Positions 40,177-49,833 of a DNA stretch of 64,000 nt are shown here, in pieces. The position numbers and the translations under genes were made by a program. The stretch spans positions 27,319-91,318 of the forward strand of contig NZ_ACLR01000120.1 in assembly GCF_000174775.1 (NCBI RefSeq). Direction: 5' to 3'. Under the pieces are notes generated by a model. The model did no database searches, was not told the origin of the DNA, and worked only from the letters and a program-made list of their open reading frames with translations. This DNA is from Porphyromonas uenonis 60-3 (GTDB lineage: Bacteria > Bacteroidota > Bacteroidia > Bacteroidales > Porphyromonadaceae). Numbering within the stretch: position 1 is the stretch's first letter; every line of letters begins with the position of its first letter.

Positions 40177-41688
40177 ATGGACAGAAAGACCGCAACCATC
40201 TATCGCCTCATGTACCTCCGGCTCAAGAGCATCGAGCGGTACGCTAAGCAGAGCGAAGCTATCCAAATGCGTCAGTTCAAGCGCATCATGCGTGTACTAC
40301 GTGGCACCGCCTACGAGCAGTCCCTCACGAGTGAGCCTATCCGCACCTACAGCGACTACCAGCGCATCGTCCCGATCGTTGAGTACGAGGAGCTGCGTCC
40401 CTGGGTAGAGCGTATGCTACAGGGAGAGCGCAATCAGCTCATCAAGGGTAGCTGTCGCTGGTTCGCCACCTCCAGTGGCACCTCGGGAGGTCGTAGCAAG
40501 TACCTTCCCGTACCTGGGTTGCATCTGCAGAGTTGCCACTATCAGGGAGCCAAAGATGCGCTCTGGCTTTACCTAGACACACGACCCGACAGTGAGTTCT
40601 TTGCACACAAGAGCTTAGTCATCGGGGGAAGCCACAAGCCCACCGCTTTTGCCGCAGGCACCCACACGGGCGACCTCTCCGCCATATTGGTGGAAAACAT
40701 GCCTGCCCTAGGCGAATGGCATCGCGTTCCCTCGAAGCAAACCCTCCTCATGAGCGAATGGACCGCCAAGATGCGACAGATCGTCCAGGAGGTCGCAACA
40801 GCAGACGTGGGCAGTCTCTCGGGCGTGCCGAGCTGGATGCTCGAGACCATCATGGCGATCCTAGAGCATACAGGACGGGAGAACCTTTCAGAGGTGTGGC
40901 CTCACCTCGAGGTCTTCTTTCACGGGGGCATCAGCTTCGATCCGTACCGTGAGCGGTACCGTCAGATCATCCCGTCCGAGCGGATGCAGTACCGTGAGAC
41001 CTACAATGCGAGCGAGGGCTTCTTTGGCATTCAGGATGACCCCACCTCTAGCTCTATGCTCCTGATGCAGGACTACGGCATTCTCTACGAGTTCATCCCG
41101 ATGTCTCAGTTTGACGCACCCGACCGTCAGGCTATACCGCTAGCCGACGTACAGAAAGGGGTCAACTATGCGCTCGTCATCTCCACCCTCGGAGGGCTTT
41201 ACCGCTACATCATCGGCGACACAGTCATGTTCACCGAGTTGCACCCCTACAAGTTCATCATCACGGGACGTACGCAGAGCTTTATCAATGCCTTCGGCGA
41301 GGAGCTGATGGTCCACAACACGACCACAGCCATCTCACGCGTCGCTCAGGAGATGGGCGTCACGGTGCTAGACTACACGGTGGCACCGCGCTTCTGCCTA
41401 GACACGGCGAATGGCTATCACGAGTGGATCGTAGAGTTTGAGACGCCGCCAGCCGATCCAGAGCACTTCATCGAGCGCATTGACCAAGAGCTCCGCACGC
41501 TCAATAGCGACTATGAGGCAAAGCGCTATGCCAATATGGCGCTCCTAATGCCCCGTCTGGTGGTTGCTCGGAGAGGGCTCTTCAACGACTGGCTCGAGGA
41601 GCAGGGCAAGCTCGGCGGGCAGCACAAGATACCCCGCCTACGGAGCAACGCCGAGCTCAACGATCGCCTCATCGAGCTCAACAAATAG
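40177..41688 (+). CDS. GH3-family acyl-acid amido synthetase
   Basis: 503 aa, typical of GH3. Motif 1 FATSSGTSGGRSKYLPV (ATP/AMP phosphate loop, about 92-108), motif 2 YNASEGFFG (about 275-283) and motif 3 YRYIIGDTV (about 345-353) are all present. Plant GH3 enzymes adenylate jasmonate or auxin and couple it to amino acids; bacterial members are common in Bacteroidota with unknown substrates. It starts 17 bp after the plug gene, probably the same transcript. Confidence 0.88.
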   Translation: MDRKTATIYRLMYLRLKSIERYAKQSEAIQMRQFKRIMRVLRGTAYEQSLTSEPIRTYSDYQRIVPIVEYEELRPWVERMLQGERNQLIKGSCRWFATSSGTSGGRSKYLPVPGLHLQSCHYQGAKDALWLYLDTRPDSEFFAHKSLVIGGSHKPTAFAAGTHTGDLSAILVENMPALGEWHRVPSKQTLLMSEWTAKMRQIVQEVATADVGSLSGVPSWMLETIMAILEHTGRENLSEVWPHLEVFFHGGISFDPYRERYRQIIPSERMQYRETYNASEGFFGIQDDPTSSSMLLMQDYGILYEFIPMSQFDAPDRQAIPLADVQKGVNYALVISTLGGLYRYIIGDTVMFTELHPYKFIITGRTQSFINAFGEELMVHNTTTAISRVAQEMGVTVLDYTVAPRFCLDTANGYHEWIVEFETPPADPEHFIERIDQELRTLNSDYEAKRYANMALLMPRLVVARRGLFNDWLEEQGKLGGQHKIPRLRSNAELNDRLIELNK

Positions 41689-41723
41689 CGATAACATCAG
41701 GCTACCCTCTCCACAAATACGTA

Positions 41724-41762
41724 GAAAGCGTCAGCCCCGTTCGTGCGAGACTGACGCTTCTT
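41724..41762. terminator. Bidirectional terminator between GH3 and the efflux operon
   Basis: AAGCGTCAG pairs with CTGACGCTT around a 16-nt loop, flanked by T- or A-rich bases on both sides. It lies between convergent genes. Confidence 0.85.
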
Positions 41763-41783
41763 ACTGTGCTAGCGCTGTATCCG

Positions 41784-42086
41784 TCAGATCATGTCGGTGA
41801 CCTCCCAGGCGAAGGCTCGCAGACCTTGCTGGGGGTTGTCTAGATCGATCTGATGAAGTGCCGAGAGGATTCGCTCGGCTCGCTCAGCGTCCGTGATAAC
41901 CATCATAGCGCCATTGGTCGTCGGCCAAGCGTGGCTCCCGAGATGCGGTTCGCCCGTTGCGGAGCCACGTCCGTAGACTTCGCTCCACTCGGTATAGCCC
42001 TTGGCATTGTGCTGCTCGAGGGTGCGTAGGACGAGCCCATGCAGGGCGCTGTTGTAGACGATGAAGAGTGCCTTTTGTCTATTCAT
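41784..42086 (-). CDS. PII-like small protein at the end of an RND efflux operon
   Basis: 100 aa. The pattern ALFIVYNSALHGLVLRTLEQ, then GYTEWSEVYGRG...GEPHLGSHAWP and AMMVITDAERAERILSAL, has the beta-alpha-beta ferredoxin-like layout of PII/CutA-like signalling proteins. It starts 3 bp after the RND pump gene stop, so it is translated from the same message. Similar small proteins next to efflux genes occur in Bacteroidota; a regulatory or metal/nucleotide-sensing role is inferred, not shown. Confidence 0.6.
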   Translation of the reverse strand: MNRQKALFIVYNSALHGLVLRTLEQHNAKGYTEWSEVYGRGSATGEPHLGSHAWPTTNGAMMVITDAERAERILSALHQIDLDNPQQGLRAFAWEVTDMI

Positions 42087-42089
42087 AGC

Positions 42090-45000
42090 TTAGAGGTGGT
42101 TGTTTTTGAGACTTTTCTTGCGCCGACGCCGTATCTGACGGCGAGAAACCAGCGCATAGATACAGGGAATCAGGAGGAGCGTGACCAGCGTCGAGATAGT
42201 CAGACCGAAGGCTACCGTGACACCCATCGGTTGCCACATCTCGCTACCCTCTCCGATGCCGATAGCCATCGGGATCATACCGAAGACGGTCGTGAGGGTC
42301 GTCATCAGCACAGGACGCAGACGCGATGCCCCCGCATGGAGTAGCGCTGTGCGTACGGACATGCCACGCTCACGATTGAGTATGGTGTAGTCAATCAGGA
42401 CGATACCATTCTTCACCACGATACCGACGAGCATGATCGCTCCGATGAAGGCAATGATGCTCAAGGGGACACCCGTCAGGAGCAAACCGAGGATGACGCC
42501 TGTAAAGGCAAAAGGCACGGAGAACATAATGACAAACGGGGAGGCCAAACTCTCAAACTCCGCAGCCATAACGATGAAGACTAGGAAGACAATGAGGAGC
42601 AGGAGCGTCCCTAAGTCTGCAAAAGCCTCTTGCTGCTGCTCGAAAGCTCCCGTGATTTCGTAGCTTACGCCCTCGGGCATATCCATCCCGTCAAGCGTCT
42701 TCTGAGCGGTGCGAACGAGATCTGAGAGGGCTGCCTTGGGCGCTGGCGTGAGGGCAATGGTGACGACACGTGAGCGGTCTTTCTGGTAAATGGCGGGGGG
42801 CGCAAAGTGCTCCTCGACCTTGCCCAGTTCACCTAGTCGTACACTCGTTCCCTGCGGGGTACGTACGAGTGTCTGAGCGACATCGTCTAGGCTGCGTCTG
42901 AACTCCGGAGCTAGTCGCACACGAATCTCATACTCCTGCCCGTCCTCACGATAGAAAGAGGCGGTAGCCCCGTAGATACTGTTGCGCAGGTAGCTAGCTA
43001 CCATACTATTGGTCAAGCCATGCTCGGCGAGACGTTGCGGGTCGAAGAGGACTTGGTACTCAGGCATAAACTCATCCCGATTGCTCAGAGCCTGAGCGCA
43101 AGCTGGAGACTTCCTAATCTCTGCCATAAACGCTTTGGAGATCTGATCGGTGACGGCAAAGTCGTGCCCGTAAATATCAACATTGACAGTGCTCTGCTGC
43201 CCCCCGCCACCAGTCTGAATGGAGACGTTGTACTGCTTGATGCCAGGCGTGGCGCTTAGATCACGACGTATCTCGGCCGCAACCTCTTGCGTAGAGCGTG
43301 TGCGCTGATTCGCTTCAACGAGCTTGATACTAAAGGAGAGGATATTATCCGCATTGTCCTGAGCTAGCGTCGAGGCTCCAGACTGAAAAGCATCCGCTTG
43401 CCCCGTGGAGAACTGAAGCATCGCTATCTCGGGATACTTCTTGCGCCACTCATCGGTGAGGCGATGTCCCTCAGCGAGTGGACGGTCTATGGTTGTGCCT
43501 ACGGGATAATACGCCTTGACAAAGATATATCCGCTGTCTCCCTGTGGCATGAACTCGGTCTTAACCAGCGAACCCAGCGTGAGTGATAGCACAAAGATAG
43601 CTAAGGACAAACCTACCGTGAGCCACTTGTGTCGTAGCACCCAGGCTAGCGTCCTCTGGTAAAAGAGTGTGAGTCGCTGGATGAAGTCGTTGAATGGGCG
43701 TAGGATCTTTTGCGCTACTCTCCCCTCCTGACGCTGGCGATTGGCTCGGAGCATGTGAGCACAGAGCGTAGGTGTCAGGGCAAGCGCACAGATGGTCGAG
43801 ACGATCATCACGATACTGACGATCCAGCCGAGCTGACGGAAGAGCAGTCCCGCCATGCCCTGCATCATCACCATCGGGAGGAAGACCGCCAGCATCGTCA
43901 GCGTGGAGGCGATGACTGAGAGAGCCACCTCATTCGTCGCATGGACGGCAGCTTGCTTGGGATAGCTTCCCCGCTCGATGTGGTTGGTAATGTTTTCCAG
44001 CACCACAATAGCATCGTCCACCACCATACCGATGGCTATAGAGAGCGAGCTAAGCGAGATAATATTGAGCGAATTGCCCGTCAGCAGTAGGTATATGAAA
44101 GCCGAGAGCAACGAGATCGGAATCGTCAATACGATGATAAAGGTGGCGCGCCAACGACCTAAGAAGAGCAGGACGATGAACATTACGACGCAGAAGGTGA
44201 TAGCAATCGTTGAACTCAGACTATTGATCGAGCGCACGATGAAGTCGCTCTGATCCATAACCACCTCTATCTTGATATCCGATGGGAGATTCTTCACAAT
44301 CTGAGGGAGTGCCTTGAGGACACGCTTATTCACCTGAACCGTGTTGGCTCCCGATTGCTTCATCAGCATGAGCATAGCACCCCTTTGATTATCCACGTAG
44401 GAGAGCGTCTGTTGCTCAGGGTCGCCATCGACGACACTCGCCACGTCTCGCAGGTAGATCGTCTGACCACCGAAGCTCGTTATGGGTAGCTCCTCTAGCT
44501 GCTTCGGGTCTACGATTTCACCGATAGCTCGGAGGGAGATTTTGCTCGTCTCTAAGTTCATCGATCCTGCCGAGACGTTTCGATTTGCCACTGCTATGAG
44601 GTTGCTCACATCTCCGACCGTGATGCCGTAGCTCTCGAGTTTGTGCGGGTCGCAGTAGACATTGATCTGACGCTGCCTAGCGCCTAGTAGGTTGACGCCC
44701 CCCACCCCGTCAATGCGTCCTAGAGGGGTTATCAACTGATCGTTTAGGATTTTGTAGAGCGACTTAGAGCTAGCGTCAGACTTGATCGAGAGCATGAGGA
44801 TTGGGATGTCATCCATGCCAAACTTGATAATGTTTGGCGTGCCAGCTCCGTCGGGGAGCGCCTCCGTGATAGCACTGATCTTGTCGCGGGTATCGTTGAT
44901 CGCGCTTTCGATGTCCAGTCCCTCTCGGAGCTCCAGCGTGACGACAGAGACATTTTCCTTGCTTTGCGAGGTGATGTGCTTGACTCCGTTGATACCGTTG

Positions 45001-45212
45001 AGGACGTTTTGGATCGGCTTGGTAACGTTGTTTTCCACCTCTTCAGGAGCGGCTCCTGAGTAAGAGGTGACGATCATAATCCGATTGACCTGCATATCGG
45101 GCAGGAGGTCTATCGGCAGGCGTGTCAGGGCAAAGAGACCCAAGACGACCACCCCGACGAAGATCATGATCGTGGTGACAGGACGGCGGACGGCTGATTG
45201 ATAAAGACTCAT
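42090..45212 (-). CDS. RND efflux pump inner-membrane transporter (HAE1/AcrB type)
   Basis: 1040 aa, full length. It has twelve membrane helices in the AcrB arrangement and two large periplasmic loops. The start MSLYQSAVRRPVTTIMIFVG, the TM4 segment IAIGMVVDDAIVVLEN with the paired Asp of the proton relay, and SYSGAAPEEVENNVTKPI are typical. It trades protons for drug or lipid export with the adaptor and TolC-like genes upstream. Cation (CzcA) type is less likely from the TM4 motif DD. Confidence 0.94.
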   Translation of the reverse strand: MSLYQSAVRRPVTTIMIFVGVVVLGLFALTRLPIDLLPDMQVNRIMIVTSYSGAAPEEVENNVTKPIQNVLNGINGVKHITSQSKENVSVVTLELREGLDIESAINDTRDKISAITEALPDGAGTPNIIKFGMDDIPILMLSIKSDASSKSLYKILNDQLITPLGRIDGVGGVNLLGARQRQINVYCDPHKLESYGITVGDVSNLIAVANRNVSAGSMNLETSKISLRAIGEIVDPKQLEELPITSFGGQTIYLRDVASVVDGDPEQQTLSYVDNQRGAMLMLMKQSGANTVQVNKRVLKALPQIVKNLPSDIKIEVVMDQSDFIVRSINSLSSTIAITFCVVMFIVLLFLGRWRATFIIVLTIPISLLSAFIYLLLTGNSLNIISLSSLSIAIGMVVDDAIVVLENITNHIERGSYPKQAAVHATNEVALSVIASTLTMLAVFLPMVMMQGMAGLLFRQLGWIVSIVMIVSTICALALTPTLCAHMLRANRQRQEGRVAQKILRPFNDFIQRLTLFYQRTLAWVLRHKWLTVGLSLAIFVLSLTLGSLVKTEFMPQGDSGYIFVKAYYPVGTTIDRPLAEGHRLTDEWRKKYPEIAMLQFSTGQADAFQSGASTLAQDNADNILSFSIKLVEANQRTRSTQEVAAEIRRDLSATPGIKQYNVSIQTGGGGQQSTVNVDIYGHDFAVTDQISKAFMAEIRKSPACAQALSNRDEFMPEYQVLFDPQRLAEHGLTNSMVASYLRNSIYGATASFYREDGQEYEIRVRLAPEFRRSLDDVAQTLVRTPQGTSVRLGELGKVEEHFAPPAIYQKDRSRVVTIALTPAPKAALSDLVRTAQKTLDGMDMPEGVSYEITGAFEQQQEAFADLGTLLLLIVFLVFIVMAAEFESLASPFVIMFSVPFAFTGVILGLLLTGVPLSIIAFIGAIMLVGIVVKNGIVLIDYTILNRERGMSVRTALLHAGASRLRPVLMTTLTTVFGMIPMAIGIGEGSEMWQPMGVTVAFGLTISTLVTLLLIPCIYALVSRRQIRRRRKKSLKNNHL

Positions 45213-45245
45213 AAGCTAAAGGCAAAGTGCTGTGTGTTGGGAGGA

Positions 45246-46298
45246 CTATTGCTGAGCCTGCGAAACCTGTACAGGCATCTGATCGGACAGGATGCTGGCT
45301 CCAGTCGTGACTACGACATCGCCTGGCGAAACGCCCTCACTGATGGCCGTGTACTTACCAATGGTACGCTCTACGAGGACCACCTGCCGATGGGCGATGC
45401 CGTCCCGTACGATGTAGACGCACTGCTCAGCACTGCCTATCTGCTTGACGATGCTCTCCGTCGGGACTACCGTGTACTCCTTGTCGCCTAGGTTGATCGA
45501 GATACGGGCGTACTGTCCAGGTACTAGCTTGCGCTCAGGATTGGTCGCCTCAATCTCCATCGTAAAGGTATGGGTCTGTGGATTGATCGTCGGATACTTC
45601 AGCGAAATCTTACCAGCAAAAGTCTCGTCAGGCAGGGACTCCGAAGTAATCGTCACAGGCATTCCTTTGGTCATCTGCCCGTAGTAACGCTCCGAGGGAT
45701 TGACCCGTAGGACCACTGGGTTGACACGCTCCACAACGAGCAGAGGCATCTGCGGAGACATCATATCGCCCGCATCGTAGTTGCGCGCTGTGACCACACC
45801 CGAGATAGGGCTACGGAGCTGCGTGTTCTCCTTTATATTATTGTAGCTCGTCTGAGCCAGCGTGAGGGCTCGCCGTGTCGCCTCCCACTCCGACTGCGAT
45901 ATGCCACCTATCTTGTAGAGCTCGTCTATACGAGCCAGTGCGCTCTTGCGCTCCTCAACCTGTAGACGCGCCTGCTCCAGCTGGCTGTGATCCATCTCAG
46001 CGAGGAGCTGTCCACGAGAGACCTGCTGCCCCACCTCTACATAGATGCGCTTGATGCGGGAAGCCATCTGCGGTGCTATCTGGTTAGTCACCTTAGCCTC
46101 GACCGTGCTGGTGTACTCTTGTAGGTCTGGGAGCGTCTGCACCGAGACGGTCGCCACCTCTACATGCTTGATGTCTGTCGAGTCAATCGTATGCGAAAAG
46201 GAGGTCTTGCCATCCTTGCTCGCAGAGTGACAACTGGTAAGAGATAGAAGAGCTAAGCTCAGTGCTATGGGAGCAACTGTACGTATAGAGAGAAACAT
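45246..46298 (-). CDS. RND efflux periplasmic adaptor (membrane fusion protein)
   Basis: 350 aa. Lipoprotein signal ending LLSLTSC at about residue 24. Lipoyl/barrel-sandwich half motifs (VTNQIAPQMASRIKRIYVEVGQQV and LRSPISGVVTARNYDAGDMM) flank a short alpha hairpin; a beta-barrel with VNPSERYYGQMTKGMPVTI follows. It bridges pump and outer-membrane channel. It is 33 bp upstream of the pump gene in the same operon. Confidence 0.94.
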   Translation of the reverse strand: MFLSIRTVAPIALSLALLSLTSCHSASKDGKTSFSHTIDSTDIKHVEVATVSVQTLPDLQEYTSTVEAKVTNQIAPQMASRIKRIYVEVGQQVSRGQLLAEMDHSQLEQARLQVEERKSALARIDELYKIGGISQSEWEATRRALTLAQTSYNNIKENTQLRSPISGVVTARNYDAGDMMSPQMPLLVVERVNPVVLRVNPSERYYGQMTKGMPVTITSESLPDETFAGKISLKYPTINPQTHTFTMEIEATNPERKLVPGQYARISINLGDKEYTVVPTESIVKQIGSAEQCVYIVRDGIAHRQVVLVERTIGKYTAISEGVSPGDVVVTTGASILSDQMPVQVSQAQQ

Positions 46299-46333
46299 AG
46301 GATAGTCTGTTTGTCTTGAAATGGTTTGTATCG

Positions 46334-47785
46334 CTAGAAGTATCGTGTCATTCGTTTGATCGAGTTGAGACGCTCCTCGTAATCACTGCGTGGATCAGCG
46401 GAGAGCGGTGTCTCGGGGGCTATGAGTTGCTCTATCTCCACGCCCGCTATGAGGTAGTCGTAGAGCGCCTGAGTCTGATTAAGCCGAGCCTGTAGGAGCG
46501 CCAGCTCAGCATCGTTGACCTCTAGGAGCGTACCCATCCCCTTGTCGTACATACGCTGTGCGATGGTGTAGCCCCGCTCGGCTGTCGCCTGTATCTGCGT
46601 CGCCGTATTGTACTGCTCCTGAGCCTTGCGCGCTTGGTCTCGCTGATGCTGCATGCCGAGCGTGAGTGACCGCTCAGCATCTTGTCGCTGGAGCTTCAGG
46701 AGCAAGGCTCGCCCCTTGGCTTGCCGCGTAGTGTAGTAGTTCTTAAGCCCCGTGAAGAGCGGGAATTGAAACTGTAGGCTCACGACAGAAAAGGGAACCC
46801 AGAGACGACTCTTCGAGAGGTCAAAGTCGTTTGACGAGAAGTTGTAATTGTAGTTCGCCCCTAGTGATATCGAAGGCACCCAGCTCAGCTTGGAGAGCTT
46901 AATACTCTCGTCCGCTATCTGCTGCTGTAGCTCTAGCGCCCGCAAGGTTGGATTGGTTGTGAGCCAAAGCGAGTCGGTCGTCGGCACCTGCGCTATGAGT
47001 TGCTGGCTCTCGGCTTGGTAGTCCTGAAGGTGTCCCACCAGTCGCAGACCTGTGTGTGGGTCTAGTCCTAGGAGCACAGCCAACTGCATATAGGCTAGGT
47101 CAACACCCTGCTCCGCCTGCAGTACCGAGGGCTTGATATTAGCGTACTGTACCTCAGCACGCATCTTGTCATACTCCGCCACGAGCCCCGCTTCGTACCG
47201 CTGAGTGACCCGCTCGAGGTTCAGCTCCGCATTGCGCATACTCTGCTGCAACGTCTCGCAAGACTCCTGTGCGAGGAGCACCGTGTAGAAGGCTTTCTTG
47301 ATCTGTCCGACCAACTCCTGACGAGACTGCGAGGCCTGCTGTAGTGCTAGGTCCACCTGCGTACGATTGATCTGTAGCGCCTGCCAGAGCGTTGCATTGA
47401 CGAGTGGCATACCAGCTTGTAGTCCCAGCTGTATATTGTGCGTACGACCCACCTCAATACCGTTTTCCATGCCAGGCATAGCGCCCATACCAGGCATCCC
47501 GTCGAAGTAGATGCGCTGCTTCTTGAGCGTGTAGCCGTAGTTGCCCGAGAGCGATAGTTGCGGGTAGAGAGCGCTCTGCGCCTCCCGCTCAGCATACATT
47601 TGGTTGACCAGCGCCACATCCTTGCCCAGCACCATCGGGCTCTGCTCCAGTCCGAGAGTGATGCTCTGGTCTAGCGTCAGCACGAGCGTATCCGGTTGCT
47701 GCGCCGAGAGCGTCAGTGTAAGCAGTAATAAGCATGGTAGCATCACATAGCGCCACCCAGAGATGAGATGTTTCTGTTGCCTCAT
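46334..47785 (-). CDS. TolC-family outer-membrane efflux channel
   Basis: 483 aa from the ATG at 47785. A longer frame begins at 47857, but that ATG would fall at the predicted transcription start, and the signal peptide (WRYVMLPCLLLLTLTLSAQQ) fits the inner start. The body has the duplicated TolC pattern of long coiled helices and short strands (LTLDQSITLGLEQSP, YAGLVAEYDKMRAEVQ-type and GTLLEVNDAELALLQARLNQ). First gene of the tolC-adaptor-pump-PII operon. Confidence 0.9.
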   Translation of the reverse strand: MRQQKHLISGWRYVMLPCLLLLTLTLSAQQPDTLVLTLDQSITLGLEQSPMVLGKDVALVNQMYAEREAQSALYPQLSLSGNYGYTLKKQRIYFDGMPGMGAMPGMENGIEVGRTHNIQLGLQAGMPLVNATLWQALQINRTQVDLALQQASQSRQELVGQIKKAFYTVLLAQESCETLQQSMRNAELNLERVTQRYEAGLVAEYDKMRAEVQYANIKPSVLQAEQGVDLAYMQLAVLLGLDPHTGLRLVGHLQDYQAESQQLIAQVPTTDSLWLTTNPTLRALELQQQIADESIKLSKLSWVPSISLGANYNYNFSSNDFDLSKSRLWVPFSVVSLQFQFPLFTGLKNYYTTRQAKGRALLLKLQRQDAERSLTLGMQHQRDQARKAQEQYNTATQIQATAERGYTIAQRMYDKGMGTLLEVNDAELALLQARLNQTQALYDYLIAGVEIEQLIAPETPLSADPRSDYEERLNSIKRMTRYF

Positions 47786-47864
47786 ATAATAATAGGTGTA
47801 TAGCGAACCCCTCTTCACAGCGCTAACGCCCGAGTCGGTTCTTGCAGGAATACCCATTTAGAGG

Positions 47865-47894
47865 CAAATAGGGCTTTGTCGTTTAATACGACAA
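47865..47894 (-). promoter_or_regulatory. Putative efflux-operon promoter overlapping a perfect inverted repeat
   Basis: TTGTCGT-N5-ACGACAA (47876-47894) is a perfect 7-bp inverted repeat. On the minus strand its outer TTG can serve as -33 element, 21 bp before TATTTG (47870-47865). A repressor bound here would block the promoter. Confidence 0.5.
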
Positions 47895-47990
47895 CGACCT
47901 TTTGATGCTCCCGTGACGTTCCATTAAGCGATTATGAACCCTCACCCAGCGCTTTCAGAGGGCAGTACTACATTGCACTGCCGTGTAGTC

Positions 47991-48449
47991 CTATCGTCGT
48001 CCGAGGCGATAGCACTGAGGGCAGACCCCCCAGTAGAGCAGTAGTGGCGTGACATCGCTGAAGCGAGGTGGCGTGACCGTCTGTAGCTCCGTCAGTGCCG
48101 CTGCGCTACGATGTAGCAATGCGGAGCCACAGTGCCGGCACAGCAGTAAAGCCTTGCCATGACACAGTGACTTCCGCACCAATGACCCTGCTAGCCCCAT
48201 CGGTAGAGGTAGCAGGATACCGATCTTGACAAAGAGGTCTATGCAACCATAGATTGAAGACTCTCCGATAGCCATCTGTCGCTCCCGAGCGAGTGCTATC
48301 AGATCCTCCGATGAGAAGATACCCATCTGCTCTCCTATCAGATCTAGGATAGCTTCACGCACACGGCTACGGTTCATCCCCTGCGCCTTGAGATAGGTTT
48401 GCAACAAGAGACGCTCCTTAGCCTTGAGACTATCCGAGAGACGAGGCAT
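47991..48449 (-). CDS. Fur-family-like transcriptional regulator
   Basis: 152 aa. The N-terminal winged helix follows the Fur pattern (GMNRSRVREAILDLIGE, then SSEDLIALARE and ESSIYGCIDLFVKIGILLPL). Two CxxC pairs, C104-C107 (CRHC) and C143-C146 (CPQC), match the structural Zn site of Fur proteins. The His-rich metal-sensing segment (HHDH-type) is absent; only H97 lies ahead of CRHC. So the sensed signal may differ from iron. It starts 14 bp after metK and is probably on the same riboswitch-controlled message. Confidence 0.72.
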   Translation of the reverse strand: MPRLSDSLKAKERLLLQTYLKAQGMNRSRVREAILDLIGEQMGIFSSEDLIALARERQMAIGESSIYGCIDLFVKIGILLPLPMGLAGSLVRKSLCHGKALLLCRHCGSALLHRSAAALTELQTVTPPRFSDVTPLLLYWGVCPQCYRLGRR

Positions 48450-48463
48450 AGACCTAGCAGATA

Positions 48464-49753
48464 TTAGAGTCCGAACTCCTGCTGTATCCGCTCCACATAG
48501 TCCAGCTTCTCCCAGGGGAAGAGCTCGACCTCTATCTCGATAGTGCCTCGGTGAAATGTCTCGAAGCTCTTCTTGACCCGACGCACATCACGTCCGAAGT
48601 GACCATAAGCAGCAGTCTCCTCATAGATCGGCTTGCGTAGGTCAAAGCGTCGCTCGATAGCGTACGGTCTCAAGTCAAAGATGCGCAAAACTCGCTGCGC
48701 TATCTCGCCATCGCTCATATTGATCTTCTTACCCGAAGTGTGGACGTAGATGCTCACAGGCTCTGCCACACCGATAGCGTAGGAGAGCTGTACCAGCATC
48801 TCTGAGCAAATGCCCGCAGCCACCATGTTTTTGGCAATATGGCGAGCTGCATAGGCTCCAGAGCGGTCTACCTTAGAGCTATCCTTGCCCGAGAAAGCGC
48901 CACCACCATGGGAAGCGCGCCCACCGTAAGTGTCCACGATGATCTTACGCCCTGTGAGTCCTGTGTCTCCGTGAGGGCCACCGATGACAAACTTGCCCGT
49001 CGGGTTGACCAGCAGACGATACTCCTGTACTGCAAAGAGGTCTGCGTACTGCGGATAGTACTTCTCCACACGAGGGAGGAGGTAGCGTCGTATATCCGCC
49101 GTTATTTGCTCCTGCATCTTCAGGTCGGCCGCATGCTGCGCCTCGTAAGAGTCGTCGGTAGGCTTGATAAACTCATCGTGCTGCGTGCTCAAGACGATCG
49201 TGTCAATGCGCACGGGGTGGTTATTCTCATCATACTCTACCGTCACCTGGCTCTTGGCGTCAGGTCTTAGGTAAGGCATCAGCTCAGGCTCCTTCTTGCG
49301 TATCTCAGCAAGCTCGAAGAGGAGCGCATTAGAGAGGTCCAGAGGCAGAGGCATATAGTTGGCCGTCTCGGTCGTTGCATAGCCAAACATCATCCCCTGG
49401 TCGCCAGCACCCTGCTCCTCAGGATTGCCACGATCCACACCACGGTTGATATCGTTGCTCTGATCATGGATAGCGCTCAGTATGCCACAGCTACGAGCGT
49501 CAAAGCCATACTCAGGCTTATTATACCCGATACGATCGACGACCCGTCTCACCGTCGCATCTAGATCTACATAGGCATTGCTACGCACCTCGCCCGACAC
49601 GATCACCTGTCCCGTAGTGACAAGCGTCTCACAGGCGACACGCGAGTTAGGATCCCCCGCTAGGAGCTGATCCACGATGGCATCTGACACTTGGTCTGCC
49701 ACCTTATCTGGATGTCCTTCAGACACCGATTCTGATGTAAAGAAGTAGTTCAT
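48464..49753 (-). CDS. metK: S-adenosylmethionine synthetase
   Basis: 429 aa. ATP and Met binding motifs are [14 protein letters not shown] (about 12-25), [12 protein letters not shown] (about 115-126) and [19 protein letters not shown] (about 280-298). A central insert of about 30 residues ([30 protein letters not shown]) makes it longer than E. coli MetK (384 aa); the insert is usual in Bacteroidota. It makes SAM from Met and ATP, and its leader carries a SAM-II-like aptamer, giving product feedback. Confidence 0.97.
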   Translation of the reverse strand: MNYFFTSESVSEGHPDKVADQVSDAIVDQLLAGDPNSRVACETLVTTGQVIVSGEVRSNAYVDLDATVRRVVDRIGYNKPEYGFDARSCGILSAIHDQSNDINRGVDRGNPEEQGAGDQGMMFGYATTETANYMPLPLDLSNALLFELAEIRKKEPELMPYLRPDAKSQVTVEYDENNHPVRIDTIVLSTQHDEFIKPTDDSYEAQHAADLKMQEQITADIRRYLLPRVEKYYPQYADLFAVQEYRLLVNPTGKFVIGGPHGDTGLTGRKIIVDTYGGRASHGGGAFSGKDSSKVDRSGAYAARHIAKNMVAAGICSEMLVQLSYAIGVAEPVSIYVHTSGKKINMSDGEIAQRVLRIFDLRPYAIERRFDLRKPIYEETAAYGHFGRDVRRVKKSFETFHRGTIEIEVELFPWEKLDYVERIQQEFGL

Positions 49754-49792
49754 ACTGCTGATATACTATTGAGATAAATAAGTGTTGAGTTG

Positions 49793-49819
49793 AGACTTCT
49801 TGACTAAGCAAGAGTCTCT
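49793..49819 (-). promoter_or_regulatory. Second hairpin in the metK leader
   Basis: GAGAC-TTCTTG pairs with CAAGA-GTCTC (one bulge) about 40 nt before the metK start. It may fold alternately with the larger hairpin upstream as part of the expression platform. Confidence 0.4.
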
Positions 49820-49833
49820 CGCCACAACAAGAG

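Noticed and set aside
47786..47857. Longer N-terminus of the TolC-like protein
   Set aside because: It would begin at the predicted transcription start and place 24 extra residues before the signal peptide.
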